A stretch of DNA of 64,000 bases, taken from positions 285,919 to 349,918 of the forward strand of contig NZ_FSRQ01000003.1 of assembly GCF_900143185.1 (NCBI RefSeq). The letters are read 5' to 3'. Below the pieces are notes generated by a model. That model was given only the letters and a program-made list of their open reading frames with translations. It made no database searches and was not told the DNA's origin. The first letter of the stretch is position 1; every line of letters starts with the position of its first letter. This document shows, in pieces, positions 1 to 8,570 of this stretch. The DNA is from Chryseobacterium scophthalmum (GTDB lineage Bacteria; Bacteroidota; Bacteroidia; Flavobacteriales; Weeksellaceae). Position numbers and translations under genes: made by a program.

Positions 1-2
1 AA

Positions 3-200
3 GAATCGTCTTGGTTCGGATTTATGCCTAAAATTGGTTTCGGAATCAGACAAAGTGATATTTCTTACAGCAATGTGATGAATCGGGAAGAAAGATATGA
101 GCCGACCGATGGATTGCCATTTCAATTTTTGCTGAATAAGGAAGGTTCTAAACTTGGTTTTAATTTTAATATTGATATCAAACTTATTTTTAAATTTTAA
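3..200 (+). CDS. C-terminal fragment, possible outer-membrane protein
   Basis: An open frame enters from the left edge and stops at the TAA at 198-200, giving about 65 residues. The fragment ends in alternating hydrophobic residues with a terminal phenylalanine (IDIKLIFKF), a common end for outer-membrane beta-barrel proteins. The rest of the protein lies outside the window, so no function can be named. It is followed by an AT-rich gap and the hemJ promoter. Confidence 0.5.
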   Translation, partial: ESSWFGFMPKIGFGIRQSDISYSNVMNREERYEPTDGLPFQFLLNKEGSKLGFNFNIDIKLIFKF

Positions 201-268
201 AATAATTCAATTAATCTTCTTTAATCATCATTTTCTCATATAAAATTCACTTTTTTTCTGAAATAAAC

Positions 269-276
269 TATCTTTG
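269..276 (+). promoter_or_regulatory. -7 element of hemJ promoter
   Basis: TATCTTTG matches the Bacteroidota -7 consensus TAnnTTTG and lies 16 nt before the ATG at 293. No clear TTG -33 element is present at the expected 19-21 bp. Confidence 0.4.
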
Positions 277-292
277 CACACAAATTTTTACG

Positions 293-847
293 ATGCTTTA
301 TACCATCATCAAGGCGTTACACATTATTTTTATGGTCAGTTATTTTGCGGGAATTTTTTATCTCGTGAGGATTTTCGTGTACTATAAAGATACCGATGCT
401 TTTTCTGACGAAAAAAAGACAATTCTGAGAGAGCAATACACGTTTATGGCTCGAAGATTATGGAACATTATCACTGTTCCTGCAGGAGTTATCATGACCG
501 TTTGTGGTTTGATTATGATCTTTTTGAATTCGGGATTAATGAAAATGCCATGGTTTCATTTAAAACTGACTTTCCTGATCGGATTGGCAATTTACCATTA
601 CTGGTGCTGGAAAAAAGTGAAAAAATTAGTCGAGCTCAACGGAAATACTTTAGAAACAGCCAATTTAAAATTAAGACAAGCGAACGAAATCGCCACATTT
701 ATTTTATTTTTGGTAGTTTTTACCGTTATTTTAAAATATCAGGTTATTGAATATTGGTGGCAATTAATCTTAGGATTTTTCGTTCTGGTATTTTTAATCA
801 TGATGACGGTGAAGCTGGTGAATAAGAAAGGGAAAAGTAAAAAGTAA
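293..847 (+). CDS. hemJ: HemJ-like protoporphyrinogen IX oxidase (CopD family)
   Basis: This 184-residue protein has four or five hydrophobic helices and matches the HemJ/UPF0093 pattern in length and motifs. Near the N-terminus it has KALHIIFMVSYFAGIFYLVR, with the conserved histidine. Next come ARRLWNIITVPA and then PWFHLKL...YHYWCWKKVKKL, with the conserved WxHxKL and basic segment. HemJ oxidises protoporphyrinogen IX to protoporphyrin IX at the inner membrane in heme synthesis. The ATG is 16 nt after a TATCTTTG promoter element. It stands alone ahead of gldF. A more general CopD-domain membrane protein is the alternative. Confidence 0.75.
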   Translation: MLYTIIKALHIIFMVSYFAGIFYLVRIFVYYKDTDAFSDEKKTILREQYTFMARRLWNIITVPAGVIMTVCGLIMIFLNSGLMKMPWFHLKLTFLIGLAIYHYWCWKKVKKLVELNGNTLETANLKLRQANEIATFILFLVVFTVILKYQVIEYWWQLILGFFVLVFLIMMTVKLVNKKGKSKK

Positions 848-950
848 AAAGAGCCAAGTAAAAATTAATAAAGTTAATAGTGAATGGTCGATTGTGAGTT
901 AATGTAACGCCAATTATCTAAAACCTAATTCCTATAACCTAAAACCTAAA
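830..950. repeat. phrase-like intergenic repeats between hemJ and gldF
   Basis: The gap is made of reiterated short phrases: AAAAGTAAAAAGTAAAAAG followed by AGCCAAG, then GTTAATAGTGAATGGTCGATT, then CCTATAACCTAAAACCTAAA. The first phrase recurs at 12040-12060 and, in variant form, at 28695-28735. The GTGAATGGTCAATT wording recurs at 17147-17223 and 56985-57010. Confidence 0.6.
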
Positions 951-956
951 TAAAAC

Positions 957-1685
957 ATGTTTGCAATTTTAAAAAAAGAACTTTGGAGTTATTTTGGCAA
1001 CTGGAGCGCGTGGATCATCATTGCGGCATTCAGTCTGATAACGACTTTGTTTCTGTTTTTCTTCGAAAATGATTCTAATATTTTCGACATCGGAATGGCA
1101 TCTTTACAGAGCTATTTCGTTTTGGTACCTTGGTTACTGATGTTTATTATTCCGGCGTTGTCGATGAAAACTTTTGCGGAAGAACAACAAACGGGAACTT
1201 TAAACTGGTTATTTTCTCAACCTTTGAAAGTTTCAGATTTGGTTTCAGGGAAATTTCTTTCTGTTTGGGTGGTCGGAATTTTATGTCTGATTCCTTCTGT
1301 CATTTATTTCTATACGGTTTACGTTTTGGGAGTTCCTGAAGGAAATATTGATATGGGAATGACTTTCGGAAGCTATTTCGGTTTAATTATTTTGATTGCT
1401 GCTTTTTCGGGAGTTGGAATCTTGGCTTCATCGCTTTCTCAAAACCAGATCATGGCTTACCTTTTGGGAGTTTTCATGTGTTTCATCATGTATTTCGGAA
1501 TCGAACAATTGGCAAGTTATAAATTGTTGGGCGGAGCAGATTTTATTTTGCAGAATGTAGGTTTTTATCAACATTTCTTAGGCTTTACAAGAGGTCTTAT
1601 TGATTTTAAAGATGTTGCCTATTTTATTTTTATCATTGGTCTTACCTTGACATTGTCTAATCATTTTATCAATAAAAAGAAGTAA
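957..1685 (+). CDS. gldF: gliding motility ABC transporter permease GldF
   Basis: This 242-residue, six-helix membrane protein is of the ABC-2 permease type. It opens MFAILKKELWSYFGNW and carries FAEEQQTGTLNWLFSQPLKVSDLV, the cytoplasmic loop seen in GldF and NosY-like permeases. It ends NHFINKKK. GldF and GldG form the membrane part of the GldAFG complex, which is needed for gliding in some flavobacteria. The next gene, gldG, starts 4 bp after its stop, so the two are one transcript. gldA, the ATPase gene, is not in the window, as is usual since it is unlinked. Confidence 0.88.
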   Translation: MFAILKKELWSYFGNWSAWIIIAAFSLITTLFLFFFENDSNIFDIGMASLQSYFVLVPWLLMFIIPALSMKTFAEEQQTGTLNWLFSQPLKVSDLVSGKFLSVWVVGILCLIPSVIYFYTVYVLGVPEGNIDMGMTFGSYFGLIILIAAFSGVGILASSLSQNQIMAYLLGVFMCFIMYFGIEQLASYKLLGGADFILQNVGFYQHFLGFTRGLIDFKDVAYFIFIIGLTLTLSNHFINKKK

Positions 1686-1689
1686 AAAC

Positions 1690-3357
1690 ATGAAGAAGAT
1701 CAACCTAAAATCTCCGTTTGCCATTTTATTGATTGGAACTTTTGCAGTCGCATTAATTCTTGCATTTTCAGGCATCAGATTAGATTTAACGAAAGAAAAA
1801 AGATATACACTTTCAGATAGTACATTAAAAGTTTTAGAATCGGTTAAAAAACCTTTAACGGTAGATGTTTACTTAGAAGGAGATTTCCCGGCAAGCTTTA
1901 AACAGCTTCAGAGCGAAACCAAGTTTATGCTTGAAGAGTTCAGAAAAATCAATCCAAAAATAGATTTTAAATTCATCGATCCCATTAAAACAAAAATGTC
2001 GCAGGACACTTTGATGGCAATGGGAATGCAGCCTTCAATACTTCCGGATATCAAAGACGGAAAAGTTTCGCAGATTACTCTATTTCCTTATGCTGTTGTA
2101 AAGTATAACCAAAGAGGAGTTTCTATTCCGTTAGTTGTACAGCAATCTAATATCAATGCGGAAGAGCAATTGAGAAAATCGATTGAAAATTTAGAATATA
2201 ATTTAGTTTCAAACATCAAAGCAGTTGCTTCAGATAAAAGAAAAAAAATAGGAATTCTTGTGAATCAGGATGAGCTGAATCCTCGTGAATTTGAAGGATT
2301 TATGAATCTTGCCTTAGAAAGTTATGATGCAGGACCGATTGTTCCAAAAAATAATGTAGAAATTACTCAGGCAGACGTCCCTTTACTGAAACAAATGAGC
2401 GCTTTGGTGATTGCAAAGCCAAGAAAAGCTTTTACAGACGGTGAAAAAGTTATTCTGGATCAGTACATCATGAACGGCGGAAAAACACTTTGGATGATCG
2501 ATGCGGTAAACGCTGAAATGGATACTTTAACGAGATCTAAAAAAGTAATGCCTTTCCCGGTTGATATCAATATGACTGATTTCTTTTTTAATTATGGTTT
2601 AAGAATCAATCCGGCTTTGGTAAAAGATGTAAAAAAGTATGCACTTTTAAAACTGGTTACCGGTGAAGTTGGAGGAAATGCACAATACACAAGTCTTCCG
2701 TGGCCATATTTTCCTTTGGGAATTGCAGAACACGATCATCCGATCACAAAAAATATCAATCCTGTAAAACTGGAATTTCCTACATCAATTGATACTTTGG
2801 GCGGAAGAAAATTTAAAACTCATGTTTTATTTGAATCGAGTGAAAGAACTTTATTAAAGCAGGTTCCGAATTATGTTGAGCTAAAAGAAATTTCCAGCGT
2901 AGACAGTCTCGGACAAATGGAAAAACCAAGCACACCGAAAATTTTTGCCGTTGCTCTGGAAGGAAAATTTAATTCTGCTTATGCTTCAAGAATTGAAAGA
3001 AAATCTTATCCTGGCTTTAAAGCAACAAGTCCGGAAAATAAAATGATCGTGATTGCAGATGGTGATGTCGGAAGAAATAAAATCATTAAAGGTCAAGCTT
3101 TACCTTTGGGAGTTGATATGCTGACTGACGAACAATTTGGTAACGAACAGTTCCTTAGAAATGCTTTAGATTATCTTCTAGACGACAGCAATCTGATGGA
3201 ACTGAGAAATAGAAACATTGAAGAACGTCTTCTTGATCGTCACAGAATCGCTGATGAAAGAACAAATTGGCAATACCTGAATTTACTATTACCTTTAGCA
3301 ATAATCGGACTTTTAGGAGGGTTATTCTTCTGGTTAAGAAAAAAGAAATTTGGATAG
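1690..3357 (+). CDS. gldG: gliding motility-associated protein GldG
   Basis: This 555-residue protein has one N-terminal and one C-terminal transmembrane helix around a large periplasmic ABC-type auxiliary domain. The N-terminus IRLDLTKEKRYTLSDSTLKVL is the hallmark of GldG (ABC_transp_aux family). LVIAKPRKAFTDGEKVILDQYI and LWMIDAVNAEMD belong to the conserved core. The C-terminal helix LLLPLAIIGLLGGLFFWLRKKK anchors it. It is translated just after gldF and ends before a strong hairpin terminator. The assignment is firm; the exact molecular role of GldG is still debated. Confidence 0.9.
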   Translation: MKKINLKSPFAILLIGTFAVALILAFSGIRLDLTKEKRYTLSDSTLKVLESVKKPLTVDVYLEGDFPASFKQLQSETKFMLEEFRKINPKIDFKFIDPIKTKMSQDTLMAMGMQPSILPDIKDGKVSQITLFPYAVVKYNQRGVSIPLVVQQSNINAEEQLRKSIENLEYNLVSNIKAVASDKRKKIGILVNQDELNPREFEGFMNLALESYDAGPIVPKNNVEITQADVPLLKQMSALVIAKPRKAFTDGEKVILDQYIMNGGKTLWMIDAVNAEMDTLTRSKKVMPFPVDINMTDFFFNYGLRINPALVKDVKKYALLKLVTGEVGGNAQYTSLPWPYFPLGIAEHDHPITKNINPVKLEFPTSIDTLGGRKFKTHVLFESSERTLLKQVPNYVELKEISSVDSLGQMEKPSTPKIFAVALEGKFNSAYASRIERKSYPGFKATSPENKMIVIADGDVGRNKIIKGQALPLGVDMLTDEQFGNEQFLRNALDYLLDDSNLMELRNRNIEERLLDRHRIADERTNWQYLNLLLPLAIIGLLGGLFFWLRKKKFG

Positions 3358-3370
3358 AATGATATAGAAA

Positions 3371-3400
3371 AAGAGAAACTGTGAGGTTTCTCTTTTTTGT
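3371..3400 (+). terminator. rho-independent terminator after gldG
   Basis: A perfect 9-bp stem pairs AAGAGAAAC (3371-3379) with GTTTCTCTT (3386-3394), with a 6-nt loop and a following T run. It lies 13 bp after the gldG stop. Almost the same stem appears at 8528-8555. Confidence 0.85.
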
Positions 3401-3529
3401 TTTTTACGGGAAAGAATAAAATCATTTTTTAAGTTTTACAATTTCAATTTATTATGTTCATCTTCAATCTATTTTGTCATTTTATTTTTTGCTGTGATCC
3501 AAAAGGAAAATCATATTTCATAATTTTAA

Positions 3530-3829
3530 TCAAATGGTTATAAAAAACCAAAGCTCAAATAATATTATTGGAATGTTGGTCAATAATAAAATGTAACATC
3601 TTTTTTTATTCTCTCTTATTCTTAAAATGATAAAAGCCATATTTAAAACAGTTAAGAAAATTGAAATGCCATGAAATGCAAAGACAACCAATACTGAAAA
3701 TGCCCATAAGTTATGTAATTCTCCATATCGATAAGAGTTAGTAACGATTATTTTTGGCAATATAAAAGCAACTAACAAAATAGTATAGGATATAATCGTA
3801 AAAAGTTTAATGTTATATTTTATTTCCAC
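3530..3829 (-). CDS. small hypothetical membrane protein
   Basis: A 99-residue protein with three predicted transmembrane helices: roughly residues 8-26, 42-70 and 80-98. It has no motif I recognise. Its start would be GTG (3827-3829), with no ATG close by. It is not closely linked to either neighbour and its base use is very AT-rich. It is probably a real small membrane protein, but the evidence is only length and hydrophobic pattern. Confidence 0.45.
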   Translation of the reverse strand: MEIKYNIKLFTIISYTILLVAFILPKIIVTNSYRYGELHNLWAFSVLVVFAFHGISIFLTVLNMAFIILRIRENKKRCYILLLTNIPIILFELWFFITI

Positions 3830-3889
3830 TGATGTTTTATTATAAATATTATTTTTTCAAAGATTATCTCTTAAAGAATAGATTGATAA

Positions 3890-5017
3890 TTAATTTTTAA
3901 GTCTATTTGGAAATTCATCTGTTTTCGAAATCTCTTTAATTTTTTTTCTCAAAACATCGTTGAGGTTTTCATTTTTCTTTAAAATTTTCATTTGCAAAAA
4001 CTTTAAAAGATCTTCATCAGATTTTGTATTGCTGAACGCTTCAATCAATCCATTTTTGCCTTTTCTTTCGATGATGAGGTCACAAAGCAAACCACCAATC
4101 ACGTATTGTGGATTTGTATTTTCGTCTAGTTTGTAAAATTCAAATGGATTTGATAAATTGATTTCTTTATTTTTTTCTAAATATTCGTGTACTCTTTTGG
4201 TGTGATAAACCAGAGATTTTCCGAAATGCGCTTTTTCACCTGATAAGTAAGCTGAAATTCCTGTCAAAAGTAAGTAATTGGCATTGGGATAAGATTTATT
4301 AATGAAGTGAGTAATTTCGTGATAATGATTGGCTCCTGCATTTTCTGTTGCAAAAATAAAATTATTTTGAATTTCATAATAACCACATTCTTTAGACATT
4401 CCTTTGCTGAAAATATATTCGTAACCTAAAATATCATAAATGTTGTCACAGTCTTTTGCAATAAAATACGTGAGTTTTTCAGGTTTGAGATTGAAAGTTT
4501 CACACAATTCAGAATAAAATTTCTCTGCTTGTGAAACCTCTTCTTGGTTTAAAATATAATCTGGTCTGTAGAAATAAGTAATGTTGCTTGATGAATGAGA
4601 TTTCCAGCTTTTTGTGTAGTCGAAAAGATAATTAGACAGTTTGTAATTTCCATTTTCTCTTTTAGCTAAAACATTGGCAATCGCAAAAACCGATTTGTTT
4701 TCTCCTTCAAAAATAGATTTAATAAGATAAGAATCTTCCGAAAGAGGATTTACACTTAAAATATGATTAGAAAAATTCCAATTCATTAATGACGGATTGA
4801 TAACCCCTTCGATATTAAGAATATTAAAGTTTTTTAAATCTTTGGTTTCAGCAATATTCCAATATTCTTTTGAATTTGTTTTCAAATAAGACTGCCAAAG
4901 ATCTACAATCGTTTTTACATCTTTATTTTCAATATTTACATTGAAGTTTGTGGTGTATGTTTGCGAATTAAAGTAGGATGTTGTATAAATAAGAAAGAAC
5001 AGAATATTTTTTTTCAT
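3890..5017 (-). CDS. exported zincin-like protein with HEITH motif
   Basis: This 375-residue protein has a signal peptide (FFLIYTTSYFNSQ, cut near residue 19). Its central part has HYHEITHFINKSYPNANYLL (231-250), an HExxH motif as in zinc metallopeptidases. In gluzincins such as peptidase MA the motif is followed by WLxEGxAxY with the third zinc ligand. Here the matching segment reads LLTGISAYLSG (250-260), so the glutamate is a threonine. The protein may be inactive, or may use another ligand such as E261. The C-terminal region resembles the helical tail of peptidase MA proteins. A TATTTTTG element lies 5 nt before the ATG. Confidence 0.6.
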   Translation of the reverse strand: MKKNILFFLIYTTSYFNSQTYTTNFNVNIENKDVKTIVDLWQSYLKTNSKEYWNIAETKDLKNFNILNIEGVINPSLMNWNFSNHILSVNPLSEDSYLIKSIFEGENKSVFAIANVLAKRENGNYKLSNYLFDYTKSWKSHSSSNITYFYRPDYILNQEEVSQAEKFYSELCETFNLKPEKLTYFIAKDCDNIYDILGYEYIFSKGMSKECGYYEIQNNFIFATENAGANHYHEITHFINKSYPNANYLLLTGISAYLSGEKAHFGKSLVYHTKRVHEYLEKNKEINLSNPFEFYKLDENTNPQYVIGGLLCDLIIERKGKNGLIEAFSNTKSDEDLLKFLQMKILKKNENLNDVLRKKIKEISKTDEFPNRLKN

Positions 5018-5342
5018 AAACCCAAAAATAATTTATAGAGACCTTTTAAGCCAACCAAATATAAAACAAATCCTAATTAAAATCACCTTGCAAAGAAAAA
5101 TCATACTATTGAAAACTCCATCAATTCTACCAATATGATTTAACATTCAGAACAATTTCTAGGATTTAACGATTATTAAACTTCAATTTTCAAAAGTTTT
5201 TTATAATTTTAGTCTTTTCTTATCCTATGTTAATCATTAAGCCTTCAAATTTTCGGAGGTTTGCAGAGTCAAAACAATAAAATAAAAGTTTTGAGGTTTT
5301 ATTGAGACAACAAACAATATTAATATTAAATACATTAAAAAA
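5018..5342. other. intergenic region between divergent genes
   Basis: 325 bp without a gene. The left end holds the minus-strand promoter of the HEITH gene: TTG at 5054-5052 and TATTTTTG at 5030-5023. A second match, TATATTTG, lies at 5063-5056. The rest is the AT-rich leader of the yceI-like gene. GGAGGTTTGCAGAG near 5260 resembles a -7 region but lacks the leading TA. No ORF or repeat stands out. Confidence 0.5.
5023..5054 (-). promoter_or_regulatory. promoter of HEITH gene, leaderless type
   Basis: On the minus strand TTG (5054-5052), 21 bp, then TATTTTTG (5030-5023), then 5 nt to the ATG at 5017. The transcript would begin at or very near the start codon. Confidence 0.5.
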
Positions 5343-6017
5343 ATGAAGAAAATTGGCGTAATCGCTTTGGCAAGTTTAGGTTTACTTCTTGCATCGTGTG
5401 GTGATAAAAAAGAAGCTGCAACTGCAGGTCAGGAACAAACAGTAGCTGAAAAGCAAGGTGATGTTTTCACTGTTGATGCAGCTGCATCTAAAGTAAACTG
5501 GAAAGCTTTCCACAAAGGAGGTTTTGCTCCACGTTGGGGAACTTTAGCAATTTCTACGGGAGAATTATCTGTTGCGGATAATCAATTGGCATCTGGTGAA
5601 TTTGTAATCGATATGAAGTCGATCAAAGTAGATCCTGCTTCTGTAACTGAAAAAGACAAAAAATATACAGATCTTGAAGGTCACCTTAAAAATGCTGACT
5701 TCTTCGACGTAGAAAAACACCCGACTGCTGATTTCAAAATCACTAAAGTTGAAGATCTTGCTGCAGGTGCTCAAAACGCTGTAGAAGGTGCTAACAAAAC
5801 GGTAAGCGGAAACCTAACTTTATTAGGTAAAACAATGAACGTGACTTTCCCTGCAAAAGTAGAAATCGTAGATAAATCTGCTACTTTGAAAGCTCAATTC
5901 ACTGTAAACCGTGCTGACTGGGGAATCAAATTCGGAACTGACGAAACTGATCCAGCAGAATGGATGATCAGCAAAGATATCGAAATCGGTATCGATGTAA
6001 AAGCTGCTCAAAAATAA
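5343..6017 (+). CDS. YceI family lipoprotein
   Basis: A 224-residue lipoprotein: the signal peptide ends LGLLLASC, with the lipidated cysteine at residue 19. The rest is a single YceI domain, a lipocalin-like barrel that binds isoprenoid-type ligands in characterised members. It runs from VDAASKVNWKAFHKG through LTLLGKTMNVTFPAKVEI to WMISKDIEIGIDVKA. The spacing of conserved segments and the length fit the family. It is monocistronic, with its own terminator. The ligand cannot be read from sequence. Confidence 0.88.
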   Translation: MKKIGVIALASLGLLLASCGDKKEAATAGQEQTVAEKQGDVFTVDAAASKVNWKAFHKGGFAPRWGTLAISTGELSVADNQLASGEFVIDMKSIKVDPASVTEKDKKYTDLEGHLKNADFFDVEKHPTADFKITKVEDLAAGAQNAVEGANKTVSGNLTLLGKTMNVTFPAKVEIVDKSATLKAQFTVNRADWGIKFGTDETDPAEWMISKDIEIGIDVKAAQK

Positions 6018-6039
6018 TTCTGAACACCAATAAATTACG

Positions 6040-6076
6040 AAGACATCTGTAGAAATGCAGATGTCTTTTTTGTTTT
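6040..6076 (+). terminator. terminator after yceI-like gene
   Basis: A 10-bp perfect stem pairs AAGACATCTG (6040-6049) with CAGATGTCTT (6058-6067), with an 8-nt loop, followed by a T-rich run. Confidence 0.85.
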
Positions 6077-6104
6077 TAGCCAAAATTTGATAAAAAGGTA
6101 CGAC

Positions 6105-6302
6105 CTAAGAAACTGTAGCGTTAATAAAATTTACAATAAATCCGTTAAAAAATTCCCACTGTTTGAGCATGTTCAAAATTCAGAAACGAAGCAATAATTA
6201 TTGTTTCATGCGAGTTTTGGGAATTTTAGGATTGATTGTAAATTTTTAGCGGAAGGTTCCAGTCTTGAATTTTTGGTCCGTTTGCTTCAAGGCAAAAGGA
6301 CA
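6105..6302. repeat. long imperfect palindromic intergenic element
   Basis: A gene-free stretch with a left arm at about 6119-6158 (AAATTTACAATAAATCC, then AAAATTCCC). A right arm at about 6218-6251 carries the reverse complement with few mismatches (GGGAATTTTAGGATTGATTG). The centre holds a perfect palindrome, CAATAATTATTG (6192-6203). A smaller hairpin follows at 6275-6302 (GTCC...GGAC around GTTTGCTTCAAGGCAAAA). It looks like a folded extragenic element, either a dispersed repeat or a structured RNA. Confidence 0.65.
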
Positions 6303-6330
6303 TTTGTAATAAAAGCTTTTAGAAAATTAT

Positions 6331-6843
6331 TTACTTAAAACCTTGTTCTTTCTTCCATTTCCTCAATCTCAATCTTGCATTAGAATAAGGTGAAGAAGTA
6401 TTAAACTGAATCATTCTTCCTAAAGTATATTTTTCATACCAACTGGTTCCGTAAAGTTGATCATTCGATTTTGAATTGATGAGAACTAAAATTTTTTCTA
6501 CAGTAGAATCAAGTTTTAATTTCAATTCACAGAAATCTTCATTTTCGTAATCTTGATAGAATTTCTGTGCAAGTTTTCCTAGTTCATTCCATTTGTATCC
6601 TGTTTCGGGAAAATCTACTATTTCATTCAATTCTTTTTTTGAATTCCATTTTAAAACCAATTCTCCCCAACCAATCAGATAAGAAAGAAGATTTTTTACT
6701 GACATTTCGGTTCCTTTTGAATGACCTTCCAAAGTTTTTACATCACTCAAGTCTTCAGGAATCGAATTGATTTCTGCCTTTAGTTTTTTATAATTCGATT
6801 CAATCGCAATGATTAATTCTTCTTTATTGGATGGGATTGCCAT
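6331..6843 (-). CDS. ClbS/DfsB family four-helix protein
   Basis: A 170-residue protein matching the ClbS/DfsB (DUF1706) family. It opens MAIPSNKEELIIAIESNYKK and has LLSYLIGWGELVLKW and YTLGRMIQFNTSSPYSNARLRLRKWKKEQ at the usual places. The fold is a DinB-like four-helix bundle. ClbS of E. coli protects its producer from colibactin, but most homologs have no known substrate and no toxin cluster is nearby. The full family length is present. It is followed at 6858 by an ABC gene pair on the same strand. Confidence 0.8.
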   Translation of the reverse strand: MAIPSNKEELIIAIESNYKKLKAEINSIPEDLSDVKTLEGHSKGTEMSVKNLLSYLIGWGELVLKWNSKKELNEIVDFPETGYKWNELGKLAQKFYQDYENEDFCELKLKLDSTVEKILVLINSKSNDQLYGTSWYEKYTLGRMIQFNTSSPYSNARLRLRKWKKEQGFK

Positions 6844-6857
6844 GAAATTATGTGTAT

Positions 6858-7496
6858 TTAAACAAATTTGAAATGATTCAGTTTTTCAAAATCAGATTTC
6901 TCAAAAATATTGCTGATGAGTCCGTTTTCTAAAGTAACAATTCGGTCGCAAGTATGGAAAAGTGTTTCGATAATATGCGAGCTGATAATTACCATTTTAT
7001 TGTTTTGTTTCAATTCACGGATGATGTCATACAATAAATGAACACCTTCAAAATCTACTCCATTAAATGGTTCGTCTAAAATATTAATAGGTTTATCGAG
7101 CATCAACATTCCGATTAAAGCCAGTTTCTTTTTCATTCCACTCGAATAATATTGTACATATTTATCTAACGGAAGTTGAAATTTTTCAGCGAGTTCTATG
7201 GTTTTCGGAAGTTTATCTTTTGAGAAATAAGAAAGATATTCTCTTCCTGTAATGTAAGGATAGAAATAATTTTCTGTTTCAAGATAAGAGATGTTTTGAC
7301 GGAGAAGTTTCTGGTTTTTCCACAAAATTTCACCATTGTATTTCTGACTTTGATATAAAGATTCAAACAGTGTCGTTTTTCCGGCTCCGTTTTTCCCGAG
7401 AATGCCTAAAATAATGCCTTCTTCAATTTCTAAATTTAAATTCTGAAGAACATTTTTATCTTTAAAACTGACCGATATATTTTTAATTTCCAACAT
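6858..7496 (-). CDS. ABC transporter ATP-binding protein
   Basis: A 212-residue ATPase with Walker A GKNGAGKTT (34-42), signature YSSGMKKKLAL, Walker B INILDEPFNGVD and a switch histidine in VIISSHI. The SSGM form of the signature and the small size fit ABC-2-type exporters. Its start overlaps the 3' end of the upstream membrane-protein gene by 14 bp, so the two are translated together. The C-terminus is shorter than in drug exporters. The substrate is unknown. Confidence 0.85.
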   Translation of the reverse strand: MLEIKNISVSFKDKNVLQNLNLEIEEGIILGILGKNGAGKTTLFESLYQSQKYNGEILWKNQKLLRQNISYLETENYFYPYITGREYLSYFSKDKLPKTIELAEKFQLPLDKYVQYYSSGMKKKLALIGMLMLDKPINILDEPFNGVDFEGVHLLYDIIRELKQNNKMVIISSHIIETLFHTCDRIVTLENGLISNIFEKSDFEKLNHFKFV

Positions 7497-8394
7497 ATTT
7501 GCTGATGTTTTGCTGTGCTTCTTTTGTATTTAAGCGGATCATGATCAACGCAGGAATAATGGTTATGCTGTATGCAAAATATTCTATAAACACTGCGATG
7601 CTGAAGTAATTGGCTTTTTCGTGATGATGATAAAGCTTGTATTTTCTGGTTAGAATTAATAAAAAATAGGAATTCATAAAGAAAATATAGTAAAGAAGAT
7701 ATAAGCTTTCATTAAAATTAAAAATTAAAAACCCGATGTAGGTAGGCGAAAGAAGCGCATTGAAAAAAACTACATTTTTATAAATTTTGTCTTTAAAATT
7801 CATCTTTTTAAAATAAACTTCAAGCATTTCTTTGTTTTCGTTATTTTCATAAACGTGGGAAAGGTAATCGAGAAGGAAGATTCCGCATAAAATTAAACTT
7901 GCTTGATGATAAGCCGAAGCAACAACGATGATGTAGGTAAGAATAAATATCCATGTGTTTTTTCGCATATAGCTTTTCCATTCAAAAAGATCATTTGATA
8001 TAAAATTCCATTGCAGAGTAGGGAATGGTTTAGATTTAGGCTGTAAAAAACATAATAAAATGATTGCTACAAACGCCAGTAAACCAAATTTTTCAATCTT
8101 ATAATTGATATTAGCCATCAGAAAAATCATGTAAATAAACGCAGATTCTAGAAAAATAATCAATCTCCAATTACTGATAAATGTTTTTTTCAAAAAAGGA
8201 ATATCTTTTCTGTTGATATGAAAAACCAAAACCATTGAAAAATAGAGGAGCGGATAAAAAACAGTTTGCGGAAACTTGACAATCATCAATGCGCCAAAAA
8301 TCAAAATAACAGGTAAACTGACTTTGGGATTGAAATTAAAAATCCTAAAACTCTGATTAAATCTAAACTGAAAATGTTGATAAATTTTATGCAA
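7483..8394 (-). CDS. membrane component of ABC-2-like exporter
   Basis: A 303-residue protein with about eight hydrophobic helices, translated just before the ATPase (14-bp overlap). I do not recognise a named permease family; the role follows from the context. The start codon is TTG at 8392-8394, because no in-frame ATG lies before the first helix. The C-terminus (RLNTKEAQQNISKYVGN) is soluble. Similar ATPase/membrane pairs occur in Bacteroidota with no known cargo. Confidence 0.6.
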   Translation of the reverse strand: MHKIYQHFQFRFNQSFRIFNFNPKVSLPVILIFGALMIVKFPQTVFYPLLYFSMVLVFHINRKDIPFLKKTFISNWRLIIFLESAFIYMIFLMANINYKIEKFGLLAFVAIILLCFLQPKSKPFPTLQWNFISNDLFEWKSYMRKNTWIFILTYIIVVASAYHQASLILCGIFLLDYLSHVYENNENKEMLEVYFKKMNFKDKIYKNVVFFNALLSPTYIGFLIFNFNESLYLLYYIFFMNSYFLLILTRKYKLYHHHEKANYFSIAVFIEYFAYSITIIPALIMIRLNTKEAQQNISKYVGN

Positions 8395-8525
8395 TGAAAT
8401 TATTTTAGCATTGAATTAGTTTGAATGGTTTAAACAAACCAACTATTCAAACCATTTTACAAGGTTTCAAAGATATAAAAATCAATTTTAAATATCACTA
8501 AATAAGGATAATTTGCAACTCAATG

Positions 8526-8555
8526 AAAAAAGAGAAACCCGAAAGTTTCTCTTTT
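8526..8555 (-). terminator. terminator after DUF1963 gene
   Basis: A perfect 11-bp stem (8528-8538 with 8545-8555) around CCGAAA. It is flanked by A/T runs, so it can work for the minus-strand gene ending at 8571. Confidence 0.8.
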
Positions 8556-8570
8556 AAAATTAATTTTTTC

